From contig NZ_CBQR020000141.1 of assembly GCF_000455485.1 (NCBI RefSeq), positions 1 to 64,000 of the forward strand: a stretch of 64,000 bases of DNA, written 5' to 3'. The notes under the pieces are model-generated. The model did no database searches, was not told the DNA's origin, and was given only the letters and a program-made list of their open reading frames with translations. Shown piece by piece: positions 7,863-16,389 of this stretch. Origin of the DNA: Gorillibacterium massiliense (GTDB taxonomy: Bacteria > Bacillota > Bacilli > Paenibacillales > NBRC-103111). Made by a program: the position numbers and the translations under genes. The first letter of the stretch is position 1; every line of letters starts with the position of its first letter.

Positions 7863-9944
7863 ATGGCAAAACCGGCAAGGGCTGCTTTGGTCAAACAACC
7901 CAGACGAGTTTCGCTTCGAGTGAAATGGATGGCGTTAATCGCGGGGGCGGTTTTCATTTCGCTGCTTGCTTTGGCGGTCATGCTGTTTGTAACGGTAAAA
8001 GCTTCGCTCTCCCATGCCTTTTCTCAGGCAAATGCCGTACAGGTGGAAAGCGCAACGCGGGAGATGCGGATGTTTTCCGAGCAGTATGAAAAACTGGCCG
8101 AGCAGATGGGGAAAGAGATCGTTGTCCTGCGCCAGTATTCGGAGAACCAGGATCAAGCCATCGATCAACTGCTCGGCGAAACGCAAGGAAAGGACTCGGC
8201 GCTGACGGCGGTTTCGTTTACTTTAGCTGCAACGGGCAAGCAGCATCGCTACCCGGCAACCGGAGATATTGGGGATGGCCGGGAGGAGGCGACATATAAG
8301 CTTGTTCAGGCAAGCCATGAGACATCCTGGACGGATGTGCATCAAGACAACGGATCGGCAGATTTGATCGTCTCGGTTGCTGTACCGGTTATGGTTGACG
8401 ACAAACTGTACGGCGTCGTTGGGCTTAACATCGATTTGAAAGGGATCGGCTCCTTGCGGGAATCCAACGAGAGGTTCGGCAACAACAAGCTGGTGATTTA
8501 CGACAATCAGGGTTTGATCGTCTCATCTTTCATGTCCGAGATGGAGGGGAAGAATATCGACCCCGAATCCGCCCGGAAACAAGCGGGCATACAGGACGCG
8601 ATATCCGATCCGGCGAAAATGAAACGTTCCTTCGGCTGGGTCCGGACGATCATGAACGGCAAGACGGATGGAATTCCTTTTTATTGGGAGGGGAGGACCT
8701 ACACCGGCGAAGTCTCCTACGTATACTCTTTGAACTGGACCGTCGTTTCCTTTGCCGATAAAAAGCAACTGACCGGCAGCCTGTTGGATTTTCTCCAAAC
8801 AAGCGTTATTGCTCTTGTCATAGGCCTTGCTATCGGTGGGTTAGCGGCTTTTTATATCGCCACGAGGCTGTTAAATACCATCAGGGCATTGCGCTCGACC
8901 ATTGCTAAAACGGCGGGAGGCGATCTTGTTACTCCTTTCCAATACGACGGGAATGATGAAATCGGGGACTTGGCCACCGATTACAACACCATGCTGCACA
9001 GCATACGGGCGCTGATCCGGAAAGTGGATGCCGGTGTTCGATCCGTTGAAATGTCGGCACGTGAAGTGAGTCGCATTGCCGAGGAGAATGCCGTTACCGG
9101 AATAGAGGTGGCCCGCTCCACAGAAGAGATCGCCCTGGGGGCGTCCAACACTTCCCTGGAGGTGGAAAAAAGCACGGACGCCGTGTACCGGCTGAACCGG
9201 GAAATCGGGGGGCTTAGCGAGCAGTCCAAAATCATCGAGGGGGTTTTGGCCGAATCCGGTGAGCATGTGGCACGTGGTAACGCTCAAGCCGTCAATCTGG
9301 AGGTATCGTATGGTCAGGTTGCTTTAGCCTTTGAAGAAGTGACCCGGATGGTGGCGGATTTAAACGAAAAATCGAAATCCATCTCATCGGTTATCCGTGC
9401 GATATCGGAAATTGCCAATGAGACCAATATTCTTTCCATCAATGCTTCCATCGAGGCGGCGAGGGCCGGCATCCATGGCAAAGGCTTTGCGGTAATCGCG
9501 GAGGAAGTGAGGGCTCTAGCCGGACAGGCAAGACGATCTGCCGAGCAGATCCAAGAGACGATTACCGCCGTATTGACGCAAACGGGCAAGCTGGTCGAAG
9601 TGGTTTCCCGCACCAACGCCGTAAATGGTACCCAAAAGCATGCGGTAGCTCATGTCGGAGATGCTATGAAGCAAGTAAATGCATCACTGGAGCGGATGCT
9701 GGTTGAGGTGAAAACGGAGATGACGGCCATTGCCGCCATCGAGAGTCAGAAGGAAGTTGTGGCAATAGTCATGGAGAATATCTCCTCCGTCTCCGAAGAG
9801 ACTAGCGCTTCTGCGCAGGAGATTGCTTCATCGGTAGAAGAGCAGACAGACTCCCTGCAAAAAGTGTCCGGACATGCAAACCGGCTGGTGGAATTAGTGC
9901 GCGATCTGAAGGATTCTGTCTCCAAATTTCGGGTGGAGGAATAG
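7863..9944 (+). CDS. Methyl-accepting chemotaxis protein
   Basis: The 693-residue protein is a transmembrane chemoreceptor that signals to CheA/CheW. It has TM1 (about residues 23-46), a periplasmic dCache-like sensor region (about 47-305) with GVVGLNIDLKGI, TM2 (about 310-333), a HAMP segment (LLNTIRALRSTIAKTAGGDL...GNDEIGDLATDYN) and a long signalling coiled coil. The hairpin tip is ISEIANETNILSINASIEAARAG followed by GKGFAVIAEEVRALA (about 515-560), close to the universal MCP tip. The start is ATG 7863 with AGGGGT upstream. It is monocistronic between a terminator and a repeat-rich intergenic region. The ligand is not predictable. Confidence 0.93.
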   Translation: MAKPARAALVKQPRRVSLRVKWMALIAGAVFISLLALAVMLFVTVKASLSHAFSQANAVQVESATREMRMFSEQYEKLAEQMGKEIVVLRQYSENQDQAIDQLLGETQGKDSALTAVSFTLAATGKQHRYPATGDIGDGREEATYKLVQASHETSWTDVHQDNGSADLIVSVAVPVMVDDKLYGVVGLNIDLKGIGSLRESNERFGNNKLVIYDNQGLIVSSFMSEMEGKNIDPESARKQAGIQDAISDPAKMKRSFGWVRTIMNGKTDGIPFYWEGRTYTGEVSYVYSLNWTVVSFADKKQLTGSLLDFLQTSVIALVIGLAIGGLAAFYIATRLLNTIRALRSTIAKTAGGDLVTPFQYDGNDEIGDLATDYNTMLHSIRALIRKVDAGVRSVEMSAREVSRIAEENAVTGIEVARSTEEIALGASNTSLEVEKSTDAVYRLNREIGGLSEQSKIIEGVLAESGEHVARGNAQAVNLEVSYGQVALAFEEVTRMVADLNEKSKSISSVIRAISEIANETNILSINASIEAARAGIHGKGFAVIAEEVRALAGQARRSAEQIQETITAVLTQTGKLVEVVSRTNAVNGTQKHAVAHVGDAMKQVNASLERMLVEVKTEMTAIAAIESQKEVVAIVMENISSVSEETSASAQEIASSVEEQTDSLQKVSGHANRLVELVRDLKDSVSKFRVEE

Positions 9945-10072
9945 GGAAGGCGACGGGGCGAGTCGCGGGAAGGATGAAATAGGCAGAAATAAGGTAGCCG
10001 CATCGAGCGTCACTGGTTACAGGAAACCATCGCCTCGTTGGAAGAGTCCACCACGCAAACGGGAAAGTAAAA

Positions 10073-10094
10073 GGAGACGCCTTGCGGCGTCTCC
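10073..10094 (-). terminator. Hairpin terminator reading on the minus strand
   Basis: GGAGACGCC (10073-10081) and GGCGTCTCC (10086-10094) form a perfect 9-bp stem with a TTGC loop. On the minus strand it is followed by TTTTACTTT, so it can end transcripts from the two minus-strand genes to the right. No T run follows on the plus strand. Confidence 0.5.
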
Positions 10095-10152
10095 GACAGG
10101 GGAGAATGGTGTTGTGCCGTCTACGAATCATCGTAACGGTCAGAGGGACGGC

Positions 10153-10332
10153 ATTTCCTGGAATTTATGCAGGATTTCTCCCCGACCTGGTGTTTACCGG
10201 ATGAAATCTTGGATTCTATGTAGGATTTTGCTTGCCAATGCTGATATATAGGGGTAAATCCTACCCTTTTTCCAACATTTCTATTGTTTCCGGTGCTGCC
10301 AGCAATCAAATGACTCCTAAAATCCAACATTT
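10153..10332. repeat. 180-bp intergenic element, copy 1 (repeat family B, four 25-nt units)
   Basis: Four degenerate 25-nt units lie at 10153-10177 (-), 10204-10228 (-), 10256-10280 (+) and 10308-10332 (+). In plus orientation a unit reads roughly AAATCCTGCAT, two bases, then AATCCAACATTT. Spacers are 26, 27 and 27 nt and show no similarity to each other. The first two units share 19 of 25 positions; the last two share the end TCCAACATTT. The copy at 38028-38207 has exactly the same unit count, orientation order and spacing. Confidence 0.8.
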
Positions 10333-10413
10333 TAACGATCCGGGACGCCCATTGGCGTCTTATTTTGCATTGAGGTGGGGGAACTTTTGGCGCCGTTCTT
10401 GGCTGTCAGCCGG

Positions 10414-10740
10414 TCAGGCTGCCGGACGGGTATCCCGTACCCGGATATTGCTGCCGTAAAAGGTACCGTCGCTGGTCAACCGGTAATCGGGATAATCGGT
10501 GTTGGCTTCCAGCTTCAGCACATCGTCGAACAAATGGGACTGTCTATTGTCGACGATGAAGGTAAATTCATCCGATTCCACCGGCAGATCGGTGGGATCG
10601 GGTTCACCCACGATGAGAACGACCATAATGCCGTTGCAGCCGCAGTCTTCGGTATCGTTATAGATTTTGAAGAAGCCTGGCCGGCTGCCAAGGCTTTCTT
10701 GAAGTTTGTCCCGGGTAAAGGTATTAAAATGTACACGCAT
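10414..10740 (-). CDS. Iron-sulfur cluster biosynthesis family protein (HesB/IscA-like)
   Basis: The 108-residue protein resembles the Firmicute HesB/IscA-like family: a short beta-rich fold with RPGFFKIYNDTEDCGCNGI, FIVDNRQSHLF and a C-terminal YGSNIRVRD. Only the DCGC pair of cysteines is present, unlike A-type carriers with CxGC plus a third Cys, so an Fe-S carrier function is uncertain. The ATG has GGAGGGA six bases upstream. It lies 42 bases downstream of the AAC(3)-like gene on the same strand and may be co-transcribed with it. Confidence 0.65.
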   Translation of the reverse strand: MRVHFNTFTRDKLQESLGSRPGFFKIYNDTEDCGCNGIMVVLIVGEPDPTDLPVESDEFTFIVDNRQSHLFDDVLKLEANTDYPDYRLTSDGTFYGSNIRVRDTRPAA

Positions 10741-10781
10741 GATGGATCCCTCCAGTAGATGATTTCGTGTTTATTGCTCCC

Positions 10782-11636
10782 TTAGGCCCACGCTCCGTTT
10801 TCCTGCTTCAGCCGGTGCTCGCCCAGCCATTTGACTGCAAAGTCCACTGCCGCTGCGATATCGAAAAGCTTACAGTCGGCATTGCCGACTTTTCCGCATA
10901 TGACCGTGCCCTCCCGCTCAAATGCCGCCCCAATATTGGCAAAATCCTCGGAGTCGTAAGCAAAATCGGTGAACCATTTCCATACCCTCTGTCCATTTTC
11001 GAGCATCGCTGTGCCCATTTTCATGACAGGCATGTTCGGGACGAGCGCCTCGGCAAGATGAAGGCTCGTGCATGTATCGAAGCGGGCGCCCATCAGCAGG
11101 ACTTTTGCCCGTTCATGATACAGCTTGCCTAATGGAGAAGCCATGCCGAACTGCGGAGTCAGCGGATGATCCGCGACGATCCGTTCCGCGTGCTTTCCGT
11201 TGGCACAGAAGGAGACTTGTGGATGCCCGGATCTGCGTGTCCCCGGCCAGGTTCGGAACATCTCGGCGATCCGGCCCATGCCCCGCGTCGGGGTGAGCGC
11301 AGGTTCATATGCCGGCATCTCCTTGTAAATAATGTCGATCCATTTGCCGGGAATCGGCGGGTTCTCCCATTTTGCCGGGTCGCTCCAGTCGCCGCTTTGC
11401 GCCGGCATGACCAGCGTACCCTCTGTATGTTCACCGGTGTGGGCACCAACGCCAACGGCTTGCATCAGTCCCTGTATAGCTGCCTGGGCGCCTCCGCATA
11501 CCCAGCCCAAGCTAGAGAGGGAGGAATGGACGAGAACCGTGTCTCCCGGACGGATGCCCAACTGCCGAAGATCATGGGCTATACGCGCCACGGTAACCGG
11601 ATGGGCTGTTTGATCGATGATCGTTTGTTCTTTCAT
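10782..11636 (-). CDS. AAC(3)-family aminoglycoside N-acetyltransferase-like protein
   Basis: The product (284 residues from 11636) belongs to the antibiotic N-acetyltransferase AAC(3)/YokD family, which transfers acetyl from acetyl-CoA to an amine. Visible signatures are LGIRPGDTVLVHSSLSSLGWVCGG near the N-terminus, GTLVMPAQSGD, the PTRGMGRIAE segment, the RSGHPQVSFCANGKHA segment carrying a likely catalytic His, and GFD-type dimer contacts near the end. AAGGAGGT abuts a first ATG at 11642, whereas the second ATG at 11636 has a proper seven-base spacing and is preferred. Chromosomal members often lack proven resistance activity. A second, more distant paralogue lies at 35476-36222. Confidence 0.82.
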   Translation of the reverse strand: MKEQTIIDQTAHPVTVARIAHDLRQLGIRPGDTVLVHSSLSSLGWVCGGAQAAIQGLMQAVGVGAHTGEHTEGTLVMPAQSGDWSDPAKWENPPIPGKWIDIIYKEMPAYEPALTPTRGMGRIAEMFRTWPGTRRSGHPQVSFCANGKHAERIVADHPLTPQFGMASPLGKLYHERAKVLLMGARFDTCTSLHLAEALVPNMPVMKMGTAMLENGQRVWKWFTDFAYDSEDFANIGAAFEREGTVICGKVGNADCKLFDIAAAVDFAVKWLGEHRLKQENGAWA

Positions 11637-11783
11637 TTTCATACCTCCTTCTTCCTACGTTATCCCTTATCTGCCAAATAGACAAGGCTCCGGTCAACTC
11701 CTTCTTAAAGCAGCAGGAGGAATTTGTAAATTTGTGACGAATGGATAGGATTTGCAGGCTATTTTGTCAGGAGGTTTCCATTC

Positions 11784-13394
11784 GTGAAGTTCCCCCGATT
11801 TCGTGTGACCCTTATCTTTACTCTATGTCTTGCCATGTTGGCGATGTCCGCAGCCGCCGCTGTACCGGCTCATGCCGCAAATGTGTGGCAGCTTTACAAC
11901 GCCGCTGAGAAAGCGCGGGCGACCGGCAAACATACGGATGCCATTGCTAAATACAAAGAGGCGCTTCCGCTTTTTTTGAAAGATAAGGATTATACCAATA
12001 CGGCGCTGATCTATGATAAAATGGCTGATTCCCAGGCTGCTCTCACTCTATATGACGATGCAGTAGCCAGTTGGGACCAGGAAGCCGTTTATTGGACCAA
12101 GGTGAGCAAAACCCAGGAATCCATTGCCGCCAAGCGGAAAGCCGATTGGGTGCGCAACCGTTTCGAATTGTTCGTCAAAACCGGTGAGAACGAGCCGCTC
12201 AACACGGTTTATCATCAGGCTTTGAATGAGCCGGTAAACGGAGCGCTGCTGGGCGCCTATGCGGAAATGGACAAGCAGGTGCACAATCCCAAAACCGGCA
12301 AGCCGTTTTACCTGAACGATTTTCCGAAAATGACCGAAAAGAAACACGCCTCGTACCTGCTCTATACTGAGTATGGAAAAAATTTCTTTGAAAGCTATGC
12401 AGGACACATCGAGCGGGCGAAAAAAGAAGGGGTAGCGCTGCAGGTTGCCCTGCAGCCGAGCCACGGGCTGGATGAAGTGCAGGATAACGATTACCTGCGA
12501 GGTCTCGCGCGTCAAGCGAAAGCGGCGGGGATTCCGATTTTCCTCCGTTTTGCTAATGAGATGAACGGCAATTGGGTGGTTTGGTACGAGAAGCCGCAGA
12601 CGTACATCGAGAAGTTCCGCATCGTCGCCAAAGTATTCCATGAGGAAGCCCCTAACGTTGCCATCGTGTGGGCCCCGGCTTATTTTCCCGTGGATAACAT
12701 CCAGGATTATTACCCCGGCGACGACTATGTGGACTGGGTCGGAGTTAGTATGTATCAAGCCTATAACGGATCGCTGGACCCGCTAAAAAAGGGCGTGGAC
12801 CGTTCCAGTTACGTGGAAAAGTTCGAGAACATCTATAAGCTGTACGCGAAAAAGAAACCAGTGTTCATTTCGGAAGGCGCCGTTTCCTACACGGACCCGG
12901 TAACCAAAACGGATAAGACGGATTGGGCCGTTTACCAGATCCAACAGTTCTACGCGACGCTGCCGCTTCTATTTCCCGGTGTGAAGGCCATGTACTGGTT
13001 TGATGCATCCAAGGCCGAAAGCGGCCGGATGAACACTTATACGCTATCCGGTAATGCGAAGGTGCTGGTCGCATATAAAGAGGCGGTTGCCAATCCCTTT
13101 TTTCTGTCGAATGTAGGGGATAAGGCTAACGTTTCTTATAAGCCGCTAGGGCAATCCGTTGCCCCGAAAAAGCTGGAGCTTAGCGCCTATATCCGCACGG
13201 TGGAGCCAATTTTAGGAAAGGTAGTTTACGCGGTAGAAGGCAAAACCGTCGCGACGGTGACGAAAGTGCCCTGGACCTTCACCTGCGATTTCGTTCCTTA
13301 CGCTGGCAAGACGGTCAGCCTCGATGTCATGGCGTACGATCAGAAGGGCAAGAAGGTATCCAGCAAAATGATTAAGCTCACGGTTTCAAACTAA
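11784..13394 (+). CDS. Secreted GH26-like glycoside hydrolase with N-terminal helical repeats
   Basis: This 536-residue exported protein starts at a GTG with AGGAGGT eight bases upstream. A signal peptide is clear (residues about 7-32, ending AHAAN). Residues about 35-125 look like TPR-type helices (YNAAEKARATGKHTDAIAKYKEALPLF). The catalytic barrel (about 150-430) resembles GH26 beta-mannanases: FLRFANEMNGNW supplies the acid/base Glu and KPVFISEGAV the likely nucleophile Glu, with WAPAYFP and DYVDWVGVSMY typical of the fold. A small beta-sandwich ends the protein (about 460-536). Beta-mannan is the probable class of substrate, but other beta-linked glycans are possible. Confidence 0.78.
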   Translation: MKFPRFRVTLIFTLCLAMLAMSAAAAVPAHAANVWQLYNAAEKARATGKHTDAIAKYKEALPLFLKDKDYTNTALIYDKMADSQAALTLYDDAVASWDQEAVYWTKVSKTQESIAAKRKADWVRNRFELFVKTGENEPLNTVYHQALNEPVNGALLGAYAEMDKQVHNPKTGKPFYLNDFPKMTEKKHASYLLYTEYGKNFFESYAGHIERAKKEGVALQVALQPSHGLDEVQDNDYLRGLARQAKAAGIPIFLRFANEMNGNWVVWYEKPQTYIEKFRIVAKVFHEEAPNVAIVWAPAYFPVDNIQDYYPGDDYVDWVGVSMYQAYNGSLDPLKKGVDRSSYVEKFENIYKLYAKKKPVFISEGAVSYTDPVTKTDKTDWAVYQIQQFYATLPLLFPGVKAMYWFDASKAESGRMNTYTLSGNAKVLVAYKEAVANPFFLSNVGDKANVSYKPLGQSVAPKKLELSAYIRTVEPILGKVVYAVEGKTVATVTKVPWTFTCDFVPYAGKTVSLDVMAYDQKGKKVSSKMIKLTVSN

Positions 13395-13404
13395 CACAAA
13401 GACG

Positions 13405-13435
13405 AAAAAAGCCGGCCATCGTGGCCGGCTTTTTG
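13405..13435 (+). terminator. Bidirectional terminator after the GH26-like gene
   Basis: AGCCGGCCA (13410-13418), TCG, TGGCCGGCT (13422-13430) is flanked by an A run on the left and T5 on the right, so it can also serve the convergent marR-type gene. Confidence 0.85.
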
Positions 13436-13464
13436 TCTACAAAGGGTTCAGCGGGTCTCGGCGA

Positions 13465-13893
13465 TCAACTAAACATTTTCGCATGAAGCAGGTCGAGCGC
13501 GCGTTCGAGCTCCAGCCGTTCATCCTCTGATAAGGACTCCATGCGCCGATTGAACTGAGCTTCAATGCGCTGGAAAATGCCGTCCATCATCACTTGTCCA
13601 TTTTTGGACAGTTGGATGTCCATTTTACGGCGATCTTCGGCGGTGGCAGCTTTTTCGCACAGCGCTTTTTCCTCTAATTTTTTCAGCTCGCGGCTTGTGT
13701 TGGGCATGGACATATGCATGCAATCGCTAATCTCACTGAGTGATACCGGCTGGTTGATGGCGATATATTCCAGGATTTTGTATTGTGCGGGTGTGACGGC
13801 AAGGTTGCCGGTTTCTTTGGTCATTTCATGCGTAACCTTGTGTACGGCAGCCGTAAAAGCTACGAATTTCATGAACAGGGCGTTTTCTGCCAT
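13465..13893 (-). CDS. MarR-family transcriptional regulator
   Basis: The 142-residue protein has the winged-helix MarR layout: helix LAVTPAQYKILEYIAINQPVSLSEISDCMHMSMPNTSRELKKLEEKAL as DNA-binding HTH (about 31-80) and the wing CEKAATAEDRRKMDIQLSKNGQ. It is divergent from the flavodoxin-like oxidoreductase gene with 124 bases between starts, and inverted repeats lie in that gap. It most likely represses that gene and itself, responding to a quinone or electrophile, as is usual for such pairs. Confidence 0.88.
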   Translation of the reverse strand: MAENALFMKFVAFTAAVHKVTHEMTKETGNLAVTPAQYKILEYIAINQPVSLSEISDCMHMSMPNTSRELKKLEEKALCEKAATAEDRRKMDIQLSKNGQVMMDGIFQRIEAQFNRRMESLSEDERLELERALDLLHAKMFS

Positions 13894-13926
13894 AAGCTAA
13901 ACTCACCTCTGTCTTCACAATAGCAA

Positions 13927-14000
13927 AATTGTTATCATAAAACAATTATCAATTGACAAGTATAAGGGATCTATGTTACCTTTTTGTTATCAAATGATAA
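13927..14000. promoter_or_regulatory. Inverted repeats between marR-type gene and oxidoreductase gene
   Basis: Two operator candidates lie in the divergent gap: AATTGTT, seven bases, AACAATT (13927-13947), and TTATC, AAAT, GATAA (13987-14000). MarR dimers bind such palindromes. The second lies just before the oxidoreductase ribosome binding site. Confidence 0.5.
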
Positions 14001-14017
14001 GTAAGGAGCGGGATCGG

Positions 14018-14590
14018 ATGAAGACTCTCATTGTCTATACGCACCCGAACCATCAGAGCTTGAACGATGGGTTTTTGCAGGCAGTGATTCGTGGATGCCA
14101 GGAAAATGCGCGGATTGAGGATATTGAAGTTCTCGATTTGTACGAGGAAAAGTTTGATCCGGCTCTTGTTTTTAACGAGGAGAAACTTAGGCGGAACATG
14201 CATGTAGATCCGGAATTGGCCAAGTACAGGGAGCAGATTATGCGTGCGGATAAGCTGGTTTTCATCTACCCCATCTGGTGGGGACGTCCGCCCGCTATGC
14301 TGCTCGGTTATATCGACCGTGTATTTGTTTCCGGTTTTGCTTATCGCGAGGGGGAAGGGCTGCTGAAAGGGAAAACAGTCGTCTGCGTCTCCAGTATGAA
14401 GGGTCCGTCCCTTTATCCGCTGCTGTGGCTGAATAATGCCCACAAAATACTGATGCGTCGGGCGCTGTTCCGCTTCGTCGGCATCCGCAAGGTGAAGTTC
14501 TTTGAGTTCGGCAGCATGGAGAGTCCGAAGGGTAAGCAAGAGAACAAGCTGAATAAAGTCTATCGGTATTTCCAGAGTGTGGCGCGGTAA
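14018..14590 (+). CDS. Flavodoxin-fold NAD(P)H:quinone oxidoreductase-like protein
   Basis: This 190-residue protein belongs to the NAD(P)H dehydrogenase (quinone)/MdaB-YwrO type family. The FMN-binding loop is seen at the N-terminus as YTHPNHQSLNDG, followed by the signature FIYPIWWGRPPAMLLGYIDRVF (about residues 80-101). The start is ATG 14018 with AAGGAG ten bases upstream; an in-frame ATG at 13973 lies within the operator region and is less likely. It probably reduces quinones or electrophiles by two electrons and is probably repressed by the divergent MarR protein. Confidence 0.83.
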   Translation: MKTLIVYTHPNHQSLNDGFLQAVIRGCQENARIEDIEVLDLYEEKFDPALVFNEEKLRRNMHVDPELAKYREQIMRADKLVFIYPIWWGRPPAMLLGYIDRVFVSGFAYREGEGLLKGKTVVCVSSMKGPSLYPLLWLNNAHKILMRRALFRFVGIRKVKFFEFGSMESPKGKQENKLNKVYRYFQSVAR

Positions 14591-14605
14591 AGTCGTGTGG
14601 AATAG

Positions 14606-14647
14606 CAAAAACCTCCAATGGGCCATGAGCGCATTGGAGGCTTTTTT
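14606..14647 (+). terminator. Terminator after the oxidoreductase gene
   Basis: CCTCCAATG (14612-14620) and CATTGGAGG (14632-14640) form a 9-bp stem followed by six T; the A run on the left makes it usable on the minus strand too. Confidence 0.85.
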
Positions 14648-14659
14648 GTTGAACAACAG

Positions 14660-14794
14660 TTACTGCTTGTTGAAATGCTTCAGGCTGAACTCAACCCGGC
14701 CCGTGTCGGCGTTGTATTTGGCATTTTTCACCGTTTGCAGGGAGCCGTCGGCGGCGATGAAGTAAACGGTGATTTTGTTTGTAATCGCTTCAAA
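14660..14794 (-). pseudogene. C-terminal remnant of a surface-layer / Ig-like-repeat protein
   Basis: Reading the minus strand from 14794 gives 44 codons open on the left only to an in-frame TGA. The translation contains ITVYFIAADGSLQTVKN, AKYNADTGRVEF and KHFNKQ before TAA. This resembles the domain that precedes SLH motifs in large Paenibacillus surface proteins (usually YYVD..GKLE.VKNG.Y...TG.V.F...HFS.YA). There is no start codon or ribosome binding site, and the usual end after HFS-KYAV is missing. It is most likely the stump of a deleted gene that used the terminator at 14606-14647. Confidence 0.55.
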
Positions 14795-14867
14795 TCAAAG
14801 ATACAGGAAGGAGGGACAAGCTAAAACCCTAAAAAATATAGATGTTGATGTGAGAATTATATAAGTT

Positions 14868-15092
14868 TCATAGTTGGGGAGATCTGCTCTGAGTTTGTTT
14901 GAAGCTGTCCAAGCAATCTTTGCATATGCATGATTTGTCTCGCAGCTCCGGCGGGACCAATTCGAAGATTTCCGGTGGGAAAGTCACTTTCATGCACCAG
15001 CAGGCTTCTTCGCTGCCAGGAGTCATCAGGCCGCATTGATTGGCTTTACCGCACAGGGGGCAGGTTGATGCGTTCTCTTGTTCGTTGCTCAC
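14868..15092 (-). CDS. Small cysteine-rich CWC-type protein
   Basis: From the GTG at 15092 (with GAAGGGA five bases upstream) the product has 74 residues. It shows CPLCGKANQCG, then EEACWCMKVTFP and, near the end, DKSCICKDCLDSF. This is the cysteine-rich CWC pattern thought to bind zinc. A longer frame begins at 15194 but its first 34 residues are not protein-like. Function of the family is unknown. It lies 80 bases downstream of the AraC regulator gene on the same strand. Confidence 0.7.
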   Translation of the reverse strand: MSNEQENASTCPLCGKANQCGLMTPGSEEACWCMKVTFPPEIFELVPPELRDKSCICKDCLDSFKQTQSRSPQL

Positions 15093-15172
15093 GGTTTCCC
15101 TTCTTCCAATGTTGATAGATTCTGCCGTTATTGTACGATACCGCGAGGTGGAATCAAAGGCTGGGGATGTTT

Positions 15173-16012
15173 TCAAGATTGGATCGGAATCCAAACCTCG
15201 ACCTTATAATCATCGGCATAGGTTTCGTCTCCGAAGTAGACTTCAAGGGTCGGCAGATCGGACTGCCTGTACACGCTTTGAGGAAGGAATTCACCGTAGA
15301 TGCGTTTCCAGGTATCGGAGAGGGCGTGGGGGATCGGACCGATGGCTTCGAATACCAACCACTTCGATCTCGGGAACGATCTCATTTCCATGCCATCGAC
15401 ATGATCCAGCAGAGTTTCGATACCGACCATGTAGTCGTTTACTCCTTGTTCATTAAATCCAAAACACACCCCCAGCGTGTGAGGCTCAACACCGATCTCA
15501 ATCAGTTTTTCGACTGTTCCGTCATGTTTGCACGTGTCCCAAAATTGCGGGGTAATATTGTTTTCGAGAGAGGACGTAACGATTTTTCCGGCCACTTTAA
15601 AGGGCCCCTTTTCCACGACCTGGTAATTCATTTCAACATCTCCTTTTATTGAAAGAGTAAAAGAAAGGCGCATATAGGATTTCAGTTTAGTTACCGTCTG
15701 TCGTGCCATGGTGGGTGTAACGCCATGCATTCGTTTGAAGGCGACACAGAAGGCGTCTGACGATTCATACCCGTACTTCATGGAAATATCGATCATTTTG
15801 CTGGTCGTGTTTTGGATGTCATAAGCCGCACATGTAAGCTTTCTCCTACGAATGTATTCGGATAACGAGACATCGGTTGTATGGATGAACATACGTTGGA
15901 AAAGTCCCGCAGGACATGCTGCAATACGGCTGAGTTCCTCGTAATCGATGTCGTCACATAAATGGTTTTCGATATAATCGATGGCCTGATTCATTCGTTC
16001 TACCCATTCCAT
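15173..16012 (-). CDS. AraC-family regulator with GyrI-like effector-binding domain
   Basis: This 279-residue regulator has an N-terminal AraC/XylS double HTH (about residues 1-105; IDYIENHLCDDIDYEELSRIAACPAGLFQRMF and the second helix set DISMKYGYESSDAFCVAFKRMHGVTP). A C-terminal effector-binding domain of the GyrI/Bacterial transcription activator type follows (about 128-279, ending VEVWIPIQS). This combination occurs in Rob-like multidrug or stress regulators and binds small hydrophobic ligands. No obvious target sits beside it. Confidence 0.85.
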   Translation of the reverse strand: MEWVERMNQAIDYIENHLCDDIDYEELSRIAACPAGLFQRMFIHTTDVSLSEYIRRRKLTCAAYDIQNTTSKMIDISMKYGYESSDAFCVAFKRMHGVTPTMARQTVTKLKSYMRLSFTLSIKGDVEMNYQVVEKGPFKVAGKIVTSSLENNITPQFWDTCKHDGTVEKLIEIGVEPHTLGVCFGFNEQGVNDYMVGIETLLDHVDGMEMRSFPRSKWLVFEAIGPIPHALSDTWKRIYGEFLPQSVYRQSDLPTLEVYFGDETYADDYKVEVWIPIQS

Positions 16013-16220
16013 TTCAGATCCCCCTCTCGAATTTCATTATAATTGGACCTGGGAAAAGTTCCCGTTATTCCGCGCACAAATGATAACGGTATGGATTGCA
16101 ACTGTAAAGCATCTATTTGGCACGTTACCGCCTCCATATGGGCTTCCGGAGCAAAATAAGGGCTGTTCAAGTCCGTAAGAAATATTTCAACGTGGCGAAC
16201 CCTTCTCCAGACCGCCAATA

Positions 16221-16244
16221 GACACCTGCGGGTGTCCTTTTCTT
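16221..16244 (+). terminator. Terminator-like hairpin
   Basis: GACACC (16221-16226), TGCG, GGTGTC (16231-16236) is followed by CTTTTCTT. No intact upstream plus-strand gene is seen that it would serve. Confidence 0.4.
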
Positions 16245-16313
16245 ATAAAGGGCAAAGCTATGGATCGGATACAAGTCCTAAAGAAATGTGAAGGAATCAA
16301 AAAAGATACGACG

Positions 16314-16342
16314 TTGTTGCTTCCCGGTAGCGATTCTATAAT
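16314..16342 (+). promoter_or_regulatory. SigA-type promoter for the glycan locus 1 importer
   Basis: TTGTTG (16314-16319), a 17-base spacer and a perfect TATAAT (16337-16342) precede the lipoprotein gene by about 45 bases. Confidence 0.6.
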
Positions 16343-16389
16343 TTGAAATGTAGATCTACGAACTACTTCAAACATCTAGGGGGATTTCA

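Larger units (their letters stand above)
9945..10413. other. Gene-free region with hairpins and a repeat element
   Basis: This region between convergent genes contains a perfect 9-bp hairpin (10073-10094), a nested inverted repeat (TGCCGTC at 10115-10121 facing GACGGCA at 10147-10153, enclosing TACGA-ATCA-TCGTA) and the 180-bp family B element at 10153-10332. No open frame with protein-like features was seen. Confidence 0.65.
16013..16389. other. Intergenic region between the AraC regulator and glycan locus 1
   Basis: The region carries a hairpin followed by a T-rich stretch (16221-16244) and the promoter at 16314-16342 for the sugar importer. A 27-codon frame from ATG 16138 to the hairpin has no ribosome binding site; it is probably chance or a degraded gene end. 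Nothing else was recognised. Confidence 0.5.

Noticed and set aside
10153..10332. CRISPR array
   Set aside because: Unit and spacer lengths look CRISPR-like, but the units are degenerate (16-19 of 25 matches between neighbours), change orientation midway and have no cas genes nearby.
16138..16221. 27-codon plus-strand frame ending before a hairpin
   Set aside because: No ribosome binding site and no recognisable similarity; could be a gene remnant but cannot be supported.
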